A program made the translations under genes and the position numbers. A stretch of 64,000 bases of DNA from Heligmosomoides polygyrus polygyrus (Eukaryota; Nematoda; Chromadorea; Rhabditida; Heligmosomidae), in NCBI GenBank assembly GCA_947396885.1, contig OX377202.1, forward strand, positions 63,398,643-63,462,642, given 5' to 3'. Positions 10,441 to 21,695 of the stretch are shown here, in pieces (within the stretch, counting starts at the first letter, position 1; each line of letters starts with the position of its first letter). The notes below the pieces were generated by a model, which did not search any database, was not told the origin of the DNA, and saw nothing but the letters and a program-made list of their open reading frames with translations.

Positions 10441-11360
10441 CAGCGTCGGTCGCCGGCTTCGCCGGCGCCGACGCTGGAATGTGGGCCACGCTAGGCTAGC
10501 CGGCTTCGCCGGCATCGCATCCGCGGGCCACGCCGGGCTAGCCGGCTCCGCCAACGCTGGATGCGGGCCACGCTAGGGATGTAGCCCAAACCTAGCTGCG
10601 GATGCTTCCTCACCCAGCGTCGGTAGCCGGCTTCGCCGGCGCCGACGCTGGAATGTGGGCCACGCTAGGCTAGCCGGCTTCGCCGGCATCGCATCCGCGG
10701 GCCACGCGGGCTAGCCGGCTCCGCCAACGCTGGATGCGGGCCACGCTAGGGATGTAGCCCAAACCTAGCTGCGGATGCTTCCTCACCCAGCGTCGGTAGC
10801 CGGCTTCGCCGGCGCCGACGCTGGAATGTGGGCCACGCTAGGCTAGCCGGCTTCGCCGGCATCGCATCCGCGGGCCACGCCGGGCTAGCCGGCTCCGCCA
10901 ACGCTGGATGCGGGCCACGCTAGGGATGTAGCCCAAACCTAGCTGCGGATGCTTCCTCACCCAGCGTCGGTAGCCGGCTTCGCCGGCGCCGACGCTGGAA
11001 TGTGGGCCACGCTAGGCTAGCCGGCTTCGCCGGCATCGCATCCGCGGGCCACGCCGGGCTAGCCGGCTCCGCCAACGCTGGATGCGGGCCACGCTAGGGA
11101 TGTAGCCCAAACCTAGCTGCGGATGCTTCCTCACCCAGCGTCGGTAGCCGGCTTCGCCGGCGCCGACGCTGGAATGTGGGCCACGCTAGGCTAGCCGGCT
11201 TCGCCGGCATCGCATCCGCGGGCCACGCCGGGCTAGCCGGCTCCGCCAACGCTGGATGCGGGCCACGCTAGGGATGTAGCCCAAACCTAGCTACGGATGC
11301 TTCCTCACCCAGCGTCGGTCGCCGGCTTCGCCGGCAACCAACGCTGGGTAAGGAAGCATC
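10441..11360. repeat. GC-rich satellite, 174 bp unit, five copies
   Basis: Units start at 10441, 10615, 10788, 10962, 11136 and 11310 (partial). The period is 174 bp except one of 173. The copies are almost identical. Each unit carries a palindrome CAGCGTCGG...CCGACGCTG enclosing CCGGC-TTC-GCCGG, a second CCGGC-TTC-GCCGG hairpin, and a weaker third. The first and last starts read GGTCGCCGG while inner ones read GGTAGCCGG. The right edge (about 11291-11365) is itself a long palindrome between CTACGGATGCTTCCT and AGGAAGCATCCGTAG. An open frame over the first unit encodes Gly/Ala repeats and is not a gene. Confidence 0.9.
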
Positions 11361-11471
11361 CGTAGCGTCGAGCACGTTGAAACTTGCGCTTACTCCAGAT
11401 TGATTCCTAGCTTGCTCTCACTCACATATGTCCTCAGCACTCCTTCTTCGTCTAGCGTTGTGTTCACAGCC

Positions 11472-11596
11472 TATTGCAGCTCGTCAAGCCTAAAGAAATG
11501 TCTCACATTTCTGTCCAGTCGTCGTGCTTCGAGCCGCTAGGTGTGGCGAATTCCGGAGAAGGTGACTTCATTAGCCACTAATTTTGAGGGAATGGC
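11472..11596 (+). repeat. inverted repeat R, left copy
   Basis: The block from GCAGCTCGTCAAGCC to AGCCACTAATTTTGA, including CGTGCTTCGAGCCGCTAGGT, reappears in reverse complement at 12882-13003. It could be the end of a DNA transposon. The interval between holds no transposase that I recognise. Confidence 0.75.
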
Positions 11597-12061
11597 AATT
11601 GTCCAAGAGTTGACTGCCTGATAGAAACACCTCGCCTTATTTGAAGCCCTTTCGTCGCATATGCACGCAGCTCCCTCGAGGTCCATTAATTGTGAGAGAA
11701 GCGATATCACCGCTGAAAAATTCGATAACAATTGGGCGCGAAAGGAAGCCCGGAAAATGGTTGCAAGGAAGAGGTGTACAGTTGAACGGGAATGGGAGGT
11801 GGAAAGGTGAGAAAGAGCGGGATACAGCTACCTAACTCAACGTCGAGGCAGTAGCGACGAGAGCAGGCTCGGGCGTCCTATACTGGCTAGCCGGCTTAAT
11901 CACCCAAATTTGGGGACATTTGGCAATTGTCCAAGACCTCATAACCGCCGTAGATAGTGTGGAAACCTCGTCATGGTGTGTTTGTTGGTGATCAACACTG
12001 GTGCCGCCGCAGTGTTGAAAGATCATCATTGGGCTTGGTCGTTTGTGATCAACACCGACGG

Positions 12062-12150
12062 TCGGCCGGTAGTGCAAGCGTCGTCGTAGTCAACACGGCC
12101 GGTCGCTCGCAAGTGCAAGCGTCGTCGTAGTCAACACCGGTTCGAAACCA
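12062..12150 (+). repeat. short tandem duplication
   Basis: AGTGCAAGCGTCGTCGTAGT followed by CAACAC occurs twice about 45 bp apart, each preceded by a GGTCG/GGCCGG stretch. Confidence 0.75.
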
Positions 12151-12295
12151 CAGCCTGCCACGCTGCCATGTTGTGGTGCTTATGGTGGACGGTGGCGATG
12201 CGACGAACGTTCAGATATGGGTTCAAGGCGAACCGATTCAGACAGTGACTAATGCCTTCCTCCTTTATATATGGTGGGATGCTTGCTCATTAGCT

Positions 12296-12510
12296 AGGCT
12301 GTAAGTAAGATTCTCCCATTCGAAGTTCGTTGTGTCGAGCGCATGCAACAGTTTCTCGCCCACTCATGATTCCTATTTATCGCTTGGGCCCCCTTCGAAG
12401 ACGTTGCGATATTTATTCGATTGATAGCGTAAGTTTAACAACAAATACAACAGTGAGGAACACACATATCCCCACTTTGGTGGTTTAAGTAAGAGGCATT
12501 CACACTATCA
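12296..12510 (+). repeat. direct repeat, right copy
   Basis: Second copy of the 10175-10375 sequence. Just downstream (12530-12720), GGTTTTCTCTCAAACCTAAC-type units are reverse complements of the tandem units at 24374-24692. Confidence 0.7.
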
Positions 12511-12881
12511 ATGAAACAACCACTAGTGCTATAGGTTTTCTCTCAAACCTAACCGATTGGGATTGGAGTTGCCTGATTATGTCGGCCAACGGGAGCGTTG
12601 CGCAGTAGATTGGGCGTTTTGATCAGGCAGTCGATATCGATCGATATTATCGATCATTTGAGTGGTGCTATCGGTTTTCTCTCAAGCCGAACCGACCACG
12701 ATTTCTATCTGACATTGGAGGTAGGGAAATCAGAGACAGAAAATCTCACAACTCTCATAAAGGAGGGAGGCTTAAGTCACTGTCTGTAGAGGTTCGTCAA
12801 CAGCGGAAACCAAGTTCCCGTCCCACCCCCAGTTTTTGACTACACTAGGCTCTCGGAATAATTCTTCCCGTACGTTCCATC

Positions 12882-13003
12882 AAAATTAGTGGCTAATGAA
12901 GTCACCTCCGGAATTCGCCACACCTAGCGGCTCGAAGCACGACGACTGGACAGAAGTGTCAGACATTTCTCTAGGGTTGACAAGCTGCTGTTCAGCTCTG
13001 ATC
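12882..13003 (-). repeat. inverted repeat R, right copy
   Basis: Reverse complement of 11472-11596. It forms the junction where the RTE-A copy on the minus strand is cut off: the frame passes from GPDRIRAEQ straight into repeat-derived residues ending GGDFISH. Confidence 0.75.
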
Positions 13004-14439
13004 CTGTCAGGACCGGGTGCTGTACGTTTCTTCACCGACGAGATGGCGTGCCGGATCTCGGAAGGGAGAACAGAGGGGACGACGTATCCATCCTGCGGAA
13101 GATGGCATGGGGGCAGGTGGACGTGGCTATCGAAGAGATCGGAGTAGAAGTCGTGGATGACTTTCTCCATGGTCCTTCTGGAAGAGGTGATGGTTCCGTC
13201 AGGACGTCGGAGAGCGGTCATCTTGGTCTTGAAGTTGGCGAAGTTCCGGCGGGCATTGCGGATGCTCAGCCCTGCCTCTGCTGCTTCAGCCAACACTTCC
13301 GCCCGTCTCTCCTTGAGATCTTCCTTTATCGCCGCTCTGCATAGCTTTGCAAGCTCGGACGTCAGTTGGTAGTTGCCTGACGCATGTGCTGCTCCACGCT
13401 GGCGTATCAGCTCGAGAGTTTCCGGAGACAGGCGTCTCTTGGTGGTCTTCAAGCTCTCGGCTCCCTTAGCACTATCGTGGAGATGGTGCACGAAGCGGTC
13501 GTATTCCTCGTCGACGTTGTCCATGACGACATCTTCCCAAAGACCGGCAAGAGAGGTGTAGAGGTCCCAGTTGATGGTCGTTCTGGGATACCTCTTCTTG
13601 AACTTCGCGGCCTTCTCTCCTTGACGCGAAAAGCGGAACCTCGCGCGAAGGAGGCGGTGGTCCGATCCCGTGTAGAACTTGGGGACAACGGAGACATCGG
13701 TCAGGCAATACTTGCGATTGAAGATGATGTGGTCGATCTCGTTGTGGAACTGGCCACCGGGGGATTCCCAGGTCCATCGTAGGGAGGGAGGCTTCTGGAA
13801 CTGCGAGTTTCCATGGATGGTCTTGGTCGACATGATAAACTCAGACAGCCTTTCGCCTTGCTCGTTCCACTCCAAACCGTGGGTTCCGATGTGAAGTTCT
13901 TCCGGCGACCTTCGTGGCCCGATCTTGGCGTTGAAGTCGCCGACGATCACCTTGTAGAAGGTGTGATCTTCCTTATAGAACTTCTCCAGCTCCACGTAGA
14001 AGGCCTCGACGTCTTCGTCGTCGTAGTCGGATGTTGGGGCATACGCGACGAACACAGTCAAGGCTGGCACGGAGCCACATCGCTTCAGTCGCAGACGTCC
14101 GATTCGGCTTGTCAGAGACTCGTACGAATCGATGTTCATGGCCAAGTGCGTGTTGACGAGGACACCAACGCCGCCTACTCCCCTGCTGTCGCATGTTCCG
14201 AGGAACAGTTCTTCTCCGGAGTCGTAGGCGACGTGTAGGGGGTGGTGTCTTCTCGTCTCGGTCAGTCCGATGACGTCGTACTTGATCTTCCTGGCTTGCA
14301 TCATCAGGTCCTCGACGGATGCTTCCGATGCAAGCGTGCGGGCGTTGTAAGTACAGATCGTCATCCTAGTCCTTCTCAATTTGCGCAGCCTGGTTAGGCC
14401 CTGAGATTTTAGCAGCCTCTCCGTACTCGTCCTTCCCAT
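12886..14439 (-). CDS. RTE-A LINE copy 1: endonuclease and start of RT, 3'-truncated
   Basis: The 517-codon frame starts [10 protein letters not shown]. Residues ~25-270 form an apurinic-type (EEP) endonuclease, the enzyme that nicks target [21 protein letters not shown] (catalytic Glu), [19 protein letters not shown] and [12 protein letters not shown] linker and the reverse transcriptase entry motif [12 protein letters not shown] follow. The last ~36 residues come from inverted repeat R, not from the LINE, so the polymerase palm is missing. Loss of a 3' end is unusual for a LINE and implies a later deletion or insertion. The endonuclease matches copy 2 with few changes. Confidence 0.85.
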   Translation of the reverse strand: MGRTSTERLLKSQGLTRLRKLRRTRMTICTYNARTLASEASVEDLMMQARKIKYDVIGLTETRRHHPLHVAYDSGEELFLGTCDSRGVGGVGVLVNTHLAMNIDSYESLTSRIGRLRLKRCGSVPALTVFVAYAPTSDYDDEDVEAFYVELEKFYKEDHTFYKVIVGDFNAKIGPRRSPEELHIGTHGLEWNEQGERLSEFIMSTKTIHGNSQFQKPPSLRWTWESPGGQFHNEIDHIIFNRKYCLTDVSVVPKFYTGSDHRLLRARFRFSRQGEKAAKFKKRYPRTTINWDLYTSLAGLWEDVVMDNVDEEYDRFVHHLHDSAKGAESLKTTKRRLSPETLELIRQRGAAHASGNYQLTSELAKLCRAAIKEDLKERRAEVLAEAAEAGLSIRNARRNFANFKTKMTALRRPDGTITSSRRTMEKVIHDFYSDLFDSHVHLPPCHLPQDGYVVPSVLPSEIRHAISSVKKRTAPGPDRIRAEQQLVNPREMSDTSVQSSCFEPLGVANSGGDFISH

Positions 14440-14942
14440 CGCTGCAGAAATGGGGGCTCTTTCGGGGTCAGGGGAATGAGGCCCTTTAGTGCTGCTGTTT
14501 TTGACTTGAATACAACACGGGTAGCTAGTCGGGCTCTGTCGTGCGGGCGGGGTACTCCGGGCAGCCAGCCAGACTGCCCGAAGGGACGGGGCGAGACTTA
14601 AGGCGGCCTCGAATCGCCTTACATGTACTCCCAGTCTACCGAGTGCAAGCTTTTGGCCGAGCCGACACAGTTACAATCCGCACAGTCACGGACACATCCG
14701 CGCACACTGTGCACGAACATGCCGCTCCCACGCACAAGGAACGCGTCGACCCGACACAGCAGGAGCAAGGAGTCCATCCCCTGCATCCCACCTGCGTCTC
14801 TGGGCAGTACACGGTCGCATTTGGTTCGCGTTTAATTCCCCTATCCTCCACCCGGGGACGCGCCACGTGGCCCTGCGACAAGCGGCCCGAGATGCCTCTT
14901 AACAAGAGAGCCCGAAGGCTCTCTATCGAGGGAGATCCGTGG
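14440..14942 (-). mobile_element. RTE-A copy 1, 5' untranslated region
   Basis: This is nearly identical to 21194-21695 ahead of copy 2. The shared sequence starts at CCACGGATCTCCCTC (reading minus), which copy 2's target duplication shows to be the true 5' end. A GAGAGCC-UUCG-GGCTCTC hairpin lies ~20 nt in. An antisense open frame (14541-14996 on plus) covers it in both copies but has no recognisable domain. Confidence 0.85.
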
Positions 14943-15153
14943 TGGATGCTGGAATTAGCAGAACAGTATCGAGTTAGGAAAAGTGTGCTGCTTTGAATGG
15001 TGCATATCTCTCTGAATCCGGCTAGTATGAAGAAGATTATGGTCGTTTGAAGTGGACCAGTCAAAACCGCCGGGACGTTCCGGGCAACCTACCACTAACA
15101 GTCGAATAATGTTCTGCAGACTTCTTTAAATTCATGCTTTTAGACAACCATAA

Positions 15154-15435
15154 AGGATAAAGGATAAAGGACGGCGTCACTCAATCCCTTCTGGGATGCG
15201 CCAGCGCATTCTATTTCTACGGCATGTCGTGGAGGCGACATGAATGCGTATTTGGCTTGCGGTGGCCAGCCGATGAACAAGTCAGCGCTCTATCCTTCCC
15301 AGACAAGTCTGGTACCAATTCACCGACCCCGGAGGGATGGAAGGCTTGGTTGGCCTGGGCGGGAAATCCGAACCAGGAACCTGGTATCGGGTGCACGCGA
15401 CAGCCGCGCCTCCTCCGACTGCGCTACACGCGCAC
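15154..15435 (-). repeat. tRNA-derived SINE with 13 bp target duplication
   Basis: On the minus strand it starts GTGCGCGTGTAGCGCAGTCGG (A-box-like TAGCGCAGTCGG), has a GGTTCGGATTTCCC B-box-like stretch ~55 nt on, and ends in ATCC units. TAGACAACCATAA flanks it perfectly at 15141-15153 and 15436-15448, so it is an exact retroposition unit of 282 bp. Confidence 0.9.
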
Positions 15436-15448
15436 TAGACAACCATAA

Positions 15449-16430
15449 GCCTGCGCAATTCGCTACGGGTTAGAACATTTACTCCATGAGATCATGTGCT
15501 GAAGAACATCACTAAGTGGCAGCCAAGAGAAGTTTGAGATTGGTGGTGGCATCGCGCCTCGAAAGGAAAAATTAAACTCAGGTGTAGAGAGCACCAGTCT
15601 TACCGCTCCTCACTTGGCTGTGGCCACGTCAGCGTTCAAAAAACACCAATCCGGGAGAGCACAACGAACTGCAAACGACAACACGCTGGCCGTGTGCACG
15701 TCGACTTTCCATGCACTTAAATGCAAATGCACTAGCACATAGCACTTGCTGATGAGAATTCCCACCGGTAGCATTTCTCAGGCGGAGCTGGAAATAAGAC
15801 AAATGCAAGAAAATGGGAAACCTTAGGAGTGAGAAATGAGCAAACTCTCACAGCACATAAGCACCATATATTGCAAGGGATTTTGCGTGCCCTTTGAGGT
15901 TCACCCAACCTACCGAAAATCCGATCTGATAGAAATTGCCATTGACTAGGTTGGAAATCCGGTTTTGTGAAAGTCGTCGTTATCTGAATCATCCATCCGA
16001 TTAACCATTTGGCTCCAAATTTGATAATATCCGAGTGCGCTTAGTTCACCCCGGCCTGAAAACTTGAGCGAATCTAGCGACTATATGGAAAATCCTCGTC
16101 GAATGGAACTGCAGCACTAAATTTATCATGAAGCACACGTTTTTCTGTGGGGTGAATTACGGCGACTACTTTTGGAACAAATAGTTTAGTTGCACACCGA
16201 ATTGTTCTGCATTGATCAATTGTGCTTTGTAACCTACTTGTATAGAAAGGGAAACGTGTAGGAGCTCCTCGCTCGTCGTAATAGAAGCACCGCTCCATAA
16301 GCTGTTGTGACTAACTACTCACTTCTTCTTCATGCCCGTTTTTTATATCCCGTTCTCGCACAAAAGGACAAGACGATTCAAGGATCGGCACAGAATGGAT
16401 TTTCAAGGAGCACGAAGACAATTGCCACAA
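15449..16430. other. no assigned gene
   Basis: A 74-codon frame on the minus strand (16074-16298) reads like ordinary protein (MERCFYYDERGAPTRFPFY), but I cannot place it in a family and no flanking exon is evident. Otherwise nothing is supported. Confidence 0.3.
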
Positions 16431-16436
16431 CCCATG

Positions 16437-16524
16437 TCTATAACAGACCACATTCTCTCTGAAAGTTCCCGATGGGCGGCTTGTCACTTGAAGAGATAAT
16501 GTGGTCTATTATAGAAGGCTAGTT
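16437..16524. repeat. imperfect palindrome, possible MITE
   Basis: Arms of about 30 bp around TATAACAGACCACATTCTCT and its counterpart AGATAATGTGGTCTATTATA pair with a few mismatches and enclose ~35 bp. Confidence 0.65.
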
Positions 16525-18190
16525 TCAGCCAAAATAAACTGGATTGAGTCTGTTGCGGTAAGGTTTAAAAGAATTGAATAAAAATAGTTGAGGAGTCACA
16601 GACAATAGGTGCCACAACTGCCAGGCAGCATAAAAAGTTTCCGCTGTTTTTGAATGCGAAATTCCAAACAATCGCAACTTCATCCAGAGTTAGTCGTCTC
16701 GATGACGTAAAAACCCTTTGCGTTCATCGTGTCTCATAATGTAAATTGCCATTCAAAAAGCTTTTATTCCTTTGAAATTGGGACATTAGAGCTGAAAGGC
16801 GGCAAGGATGCTTTTCCAGCCCACGAGTTTTTATACCGACAAGAAAGCATTTCCTCTCAACCATTTTTTTCAGGGATCGCAGAATTTATCAGCAGTCAGA
16901 GCCTTATGATCGATAGTACGTGAGGCTGGAGCGTGAAAGAGTAAGTCCTAAAACTTCTACTGATAATTGCGTGACATACTCTAGCCGGCTGCTGCGCAAA
17001 TGCGCTGGAGCTTCCATTTCGACGTTGGTGGACAATTGTTACATACACTGTTGTGTCGTCGTTACGACCAAACTCCGTTATCTTGAGCAATATCTTGGAT
17101 GCCGTGGGAGGACATATCTATGACAGATCGCTAAAGAATACACAACGTCTTCAATATGGGTTCATCGCGATGAGTTCATTGGCCTATTCTATAATACGAC
17201 ATAACGCTTTGGGAAGAAAAACTTAGCCACATTTTCTACAAACGGAGACGCACGGAGTTCTATTCGCGTCGGAGTCCCATGAAGCGTCCGGTTACACACT
17301 ATCCAACAGGAAAGCCTCTCCCTTTTTCCGAGTATATGATGATGGTTCGTAACGGCATCCCTAGATACCTCAAAGTCTCTTGTTACATTACCGGTGAACC
17401 ACGAGTCAAAAAAATACTTGCAGCTCAAGAAGGTTTGCGATACCATAAGAAATGAATAAAGGCCTAAGTTTTAAAGAAATTTGTCAAATATTTGGTTTTG
17501 AGAAACTACAGGAATGGTCATCATAACGTTGCAAACATATCTCGGATGTCGCAAGGATTCGTGAAGGCGGTGAAAACTGACCGGTACCTTTTTCAAAATG
17601 TTGTTTTGTCAATAATGACTGAGCTTTAAAAGCGAAAGGTAACGATTTCAGAATACACGCTAAATGTCTGCATAATTTTAATTACGGACGTTTCAAAATA
17701 TCACGCTATCCAATCGACACGTCATAGCGTTATGTATTGAATGAAAAAAAAACACATTAGCATTGAGAAGTCCGAAGCGATCAAAAAGTAAGCTTTTTCT
17801 TTGCAGCTGCTACACTTTCATCTATAACGCCATCACTAGTAAGCGGATGGTGTAACAGCTTATTGCAATTTCCTGTGAGGTTTTCTAGCTGTGCAAAAAA
17901 AGCTCTCGGCTGAGAGAATTGTCCTAAGAGATCGCGTTCGAAAGACATGATTCCTTCTAAATGAGAGGGATTTTCTTTTCTGAGACAAAATTGTTATCCT
18001 CAACTACGCCTGCAAAAACTTTTCGCTCTTCTTTCCTTCCGCAATATATCTCTCGGAGACGGACGTTTTCGAAATCTTGCTCATCAGGATTTGCAGATAG
18101 AAATTGCCACGCGCCCAAAAAAAAATTACCGAACCATTCTACAAACTGATAAATGAATTCAGCGTTTATCGGAGACCTAGAGAACAGCAG
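16525..18190. other. no recognisable gene
   Basis: AT-rich, short frames only. No repeat shared with other parts of the window was found. Confidence 0.35.
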
Positions 18191-18195
18191 CCACT

Positions 18196-18450
18196 TCAGA
18201 AGCGTTCGAGTCGCCCAAGAATGAAGATGACGATCATGGTGACGAACACTACGAGCGGGACATCTTGGTAATCGACAACCGATCTCTTGTAATAATCCTC
18301 AAAACGTATTCCGACCCATCCATACGGTTGAATATGACTGATTATCGGCAATACCGCTATAGCGATTATGATTAGCATCAGGAGGAATCTGTTCAAAAGG
18401 GCGCAAGTCTTCGCTGCAAGAAGCAGAGTGCAAATTAAATGTGGGAGCAA
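18196..18450 (-). CDS. small hydrophobic protein or exon, function unknown
   Basis: The 84-codon frame has two hydrophobic stretches that could span a membrane: roughly residues 21-38 (RFLLMLIIIAIAVLPIIS) and 64-79 (PLVVFVTMIVIFILG), joined by a polar loop with GWVGIRFEDYYKRSVVDY. A TTCTTGCAG acceptor-like site lies inside its 5' part, so the true start may be an upstream exon that I cannot find. Composition is more protein-like than neighbouring frames, but no family is recognised. It could be a real terminal exon or chance. Confidence 0.3.
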   Translation of the reverse strand: MLPHLICTLLLAAKTCALLNRFLLMLIIIAIAVLPIISHIQPYGWVGIRFEDYYKRSVVDYQDVPLVVFVTMIVIFILGRLERF

Positions 18451-18459
18451 GCTGCATGA

Positions 18460-20730
18460 GAGGAGTGGTACATTGGCTACGAATTTTCATGTAATGTCAT
18501 TAGATTTGGATAGCATAGGGGAAACGCAGTGTTCTCCATAGCTAATGGTTGACAAAACTGAGATAAATGTCACAATCGGAGTCTAAAGAAGTCATGATCG
18601 TCTCATCGGAGCTGCCAAATGACTGCACTAGGGCTAGGGCCTCCAAACTTAATTTCTGAGTGGTCGAGACGAGGTCTGGACTGATCTGTGGTGCAGGTGG
18701 ATCTCAGCATGAGAGCTCTCTCTATCGGCGTTATTAGGAGCTCCTGCTGGTAGCTGAGACAATGAGGTGCCAATTGTGCATGGTCGGCCGATAAAAGAGG
18801 CGACAAGCACCTGCCGCGCCGCTCATTCAATTAACGGCTCGTATTCTTCTCGATCAGCAACGCCTGCGCGACCGTTTAGGGTTCAGACGGATGACTGCGC
18901 CTACCCAACTGTAGGAGCATGTCGACGAAGGACCACCCTTCGGAGGCATCTTCCTTCTTTCATTGCTGAACACATCTGGGTGCGACTATTTTGCAATGAA
19001 GCAGCAAAATACTTCGTACCTCTTCTCCGGCCTTGGCAGCTACAGAGCAAAACTTGGAAATGATCGAAAATGTGGGAGCTTCGGCTAGAGGCTACCTCTG
19101 ATGGGTACGGATAGCGAATGTGGGTCGAAAAGCGGTTGTCGTCCAGTATGCAAATTGATGTTCGGACTACGCACGAAGCGATGCAATCAAACGACAACAG
19201 GAAGCAACCCACCACAGCGATTAGACGAACGGCGTCTCATGCTGAACATCGACCAGCGAGTGCACATCAAAGCTGAATAGGGTTGAAGTGCACAGTCGGA
19301 CTCGTATGAATTCCTAGTGAAACAAGCAGGCTGTGACAATTTTTTGCAAGTTTTCCTCCCGAAAGGTTGTCTCATTGACGCACTGAATAATAGGTATAAT
19401 AATAGCAGCGAATGAATTCGGTGAAGAGCTAAATAGCTACACCAACGCTCAAGTTGGTCAGCAACACACATGTGCAGGATGCCCCAAAATTTTTATCACA
19501 GTGGGTTATCCAGAATTCTTCCCTTTCAGCTGCTGCAGAGTTTTTAAAGTGCAGAAGAGTGAAAACGCTCTGGTGATCATCGTGTTAAGGTCACGCCATC
19601 TACTGCCCAATATGTCATCTTCGTTTGATTGTTGGCGTAGATGCACTTTGCAACACAAGTATGTGCAGTTTTTACGACACGTTCTTTCAAATATTTACTT
19701 TGAGTAACAATAATTGGCTTCAGAACAAGCAGCGTGATGCAAAGATGTGAGGTGAACCTAAAAATTTTGCTAGGTACGTTAAGCTGTCAATTTTTTATGG
19801 AGATGACGTTATAGTAGTTTTGTAGCAAGGAATGAGTGGGGAGTGTTTAAAACTTATTCTATTTAATCTAGGAAAGGATTGTACTCAAAGTTGTTATAAC
19901 GACCTTATTTGCCATTTTGAAGTGTCGCAGTTATCACACGAAGAAGACGAAATGTTCCAGCTACCGAAAGAATAAGTTTTTTTTCTCGAATGGTGGAGAA
20001 ACTTTCCCACATGCTCGTGTGGATCCTAGTTCATCCTGACATAACAATTTCATAAAAAGATGGGATCAACTTCTGCCAAAGCGGACATTTCTACGTGTTT
20101 TGGTTGAGAGGCTACGTGTTTTGGTTGAAGGTTGACAGCATTTGATTCGCCTCTTCGAGATCTACACAAATATGTACGCAACTTTACCAGAACTCCGTAT
20201 TTTCGCCGTGGGTGGCCCGAAAAATGACTGGAGCAGGCTTTTGCGATTAGAGTAGCTTATTTCCTACAACATGTGTGCTTTCAGAGTATCTCAAGCATGG
20301 CGTACGTTTCCAGTGCTCTGTCATTCCAGGAATTCTCTGAGTTAGCCGTGCACAATGCACATCGGATGGAACGTATCAGTCGAGTGGGTGCGACAACTGG
20401 TAGAGTGAGCGTTTGTGGAATTTTATCAGAAATTTTTAGTCGTATTCCTTGGGATTTGTTCCAATCTGTCCTGGAGAGCCTTTGAAATGCGCCATGAACA
20501 ATGCATACAAAATCGAACCTATCAGCCGAATGGGCGAGCGCACGTATATTGTATCTTATACAACTGAATATCTTACCTATGGCAGAAGTCTGGCAGTCTG
20601 CGACTGCCGAGTTGATTCCGTCATCATTTGATGTTGGGTGGCCTGACCACAGGCTGGCCGCGCGAAAGAGCTAACGCGAGAGCGATGAGTCATTAGGGCT
20701 CTATAAGAATGGTCCACCAGCTGCGGCATT
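18460..20730. other. no recognisable gene
   Basis: Several frames of 60-105 codons on both strands carry no known motif. No clear repeat was seen. Confidence 0.35.
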
Positions 20731-20869
20731 GGCGCAGGAGCAGTGCTTCCACCCGTCACGTGTAACCTTGTTCGTTCGGTCCCCATTGGTGCCTATTTCT
20801 TGCACATCATGCATTATCCTCGAAACGACCGTTTATTCTAAACAAGAGCAGTGCTTCCACCCGAGAAGT

Positions 20870-20931
20870 GCGCGAAGCGCGCAAGTGCGAGACACGCCTG
20901 TCGGCATGTCTCGCACTTGCGCGCTTCGCGC
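20870..20931. repeat. perfect 25 bp palindrome
   Basis: The left arm (20870-20894, ending CAAGTGCGAGACA) and the right arm (20907-20931, starting TGTCTCGCACTTG) are exact reverse complements around a 12 nt spacer. The upstream GAGCAGTGCTTCCACCCG occurs twice, near 20736 and 20847. Confidence 0.9.
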
Positions 20932-21695
20932 GACCTTAGAGTGTCACTAAGCCAAGATCACTCACTTCAAGCAGCTGCTCTGCTTGTGCAGCCTTCTCGT
21001 CACCTTAGCAGTAAAAAGAGGTATTTGAAAACCTTAATAATTTCGAACCTTGGTTTACCTTCTTTAAGATCAGGTGAGTAGTTCTTCGATATGAAGCCAT
21101 CCAGCTCTCCCTCCTCCATCCTCAACATCTCTTCAACGTGGGTACCATCTTCAGACAGTTCAGAAACGTAATTTATTTGCGTTAATCAGTGCCCCACGGA
21201 TCTCCCTCGATAGAGAGCCTTCGGGCTCTCTTGTTAAGAGGGATCTCGGGCCGCTTGTCGCAGGGCCATGTGGCGCGTCCCGGGTGGTGGATAGGGGAAT
21301 TAAACGCGAACCAAATGCGACCGTGTACTGCCCAGAGACGCAGGTGGGATGCAGGGGATGGACTCCTTGCTCCTGCTGTGTCGGGTCGACGCGTTCCTTG
21401 TGCGTGGGAGCGGCATGTTCGTGCACAGTGTGCGCGGATGTGTCCGTGACTGTGCGGATTGTAACTGTGTCGGCTCGGCCAAAAGCTTGCACTCGGTAGA
21501 CTGGGAATACATGTAAGGCGATTCGAGGCCGCCTTAAGTCTCGCCCCGTCCCTTCGGGCAGTCTGGCTGGCTGCCCGGAGTACCCCGCCCGCACGACAGA
21601 GCCCGACTAGCTACCCGTGTTGTATTCAAGTCAAAAACAGCAGCACTAAAGGGCCTCATTCCCCTGACCCCGAAAGAGCCCCCATTTCTGCAGCG

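Noticed and set aside
10441..11360. CRISPR array or bacterial repeat
   Set aside because: The 174 bp units are contiguous with no unique spacers, and the surroundings are eukaryotic retroelements.
10441..11360. Helitron end hairpins
   Set aside because: CCGGC-TTC-GCCGG hairpins resemble Helitron 3' hairpins, but no CTRR terminus, TC start or Rep/helicase sequence was found.
13048..14238. Plus-strand frames of 60-141 codons across 13-14.2 kb
   Set aside because: They are shadows of the GC-biased RTE-A endonuclease on the other strand, and the same shadows appear at copy 2.
14541..14996. Open frame of 151 codons antisense to the RTE-A leader, also open in copy 2 (21160-21594)
   Set aside because: It lies antisense to a shared, nearly identical leader, so openness in both copies is not independent evidence. 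No domain is recognised.
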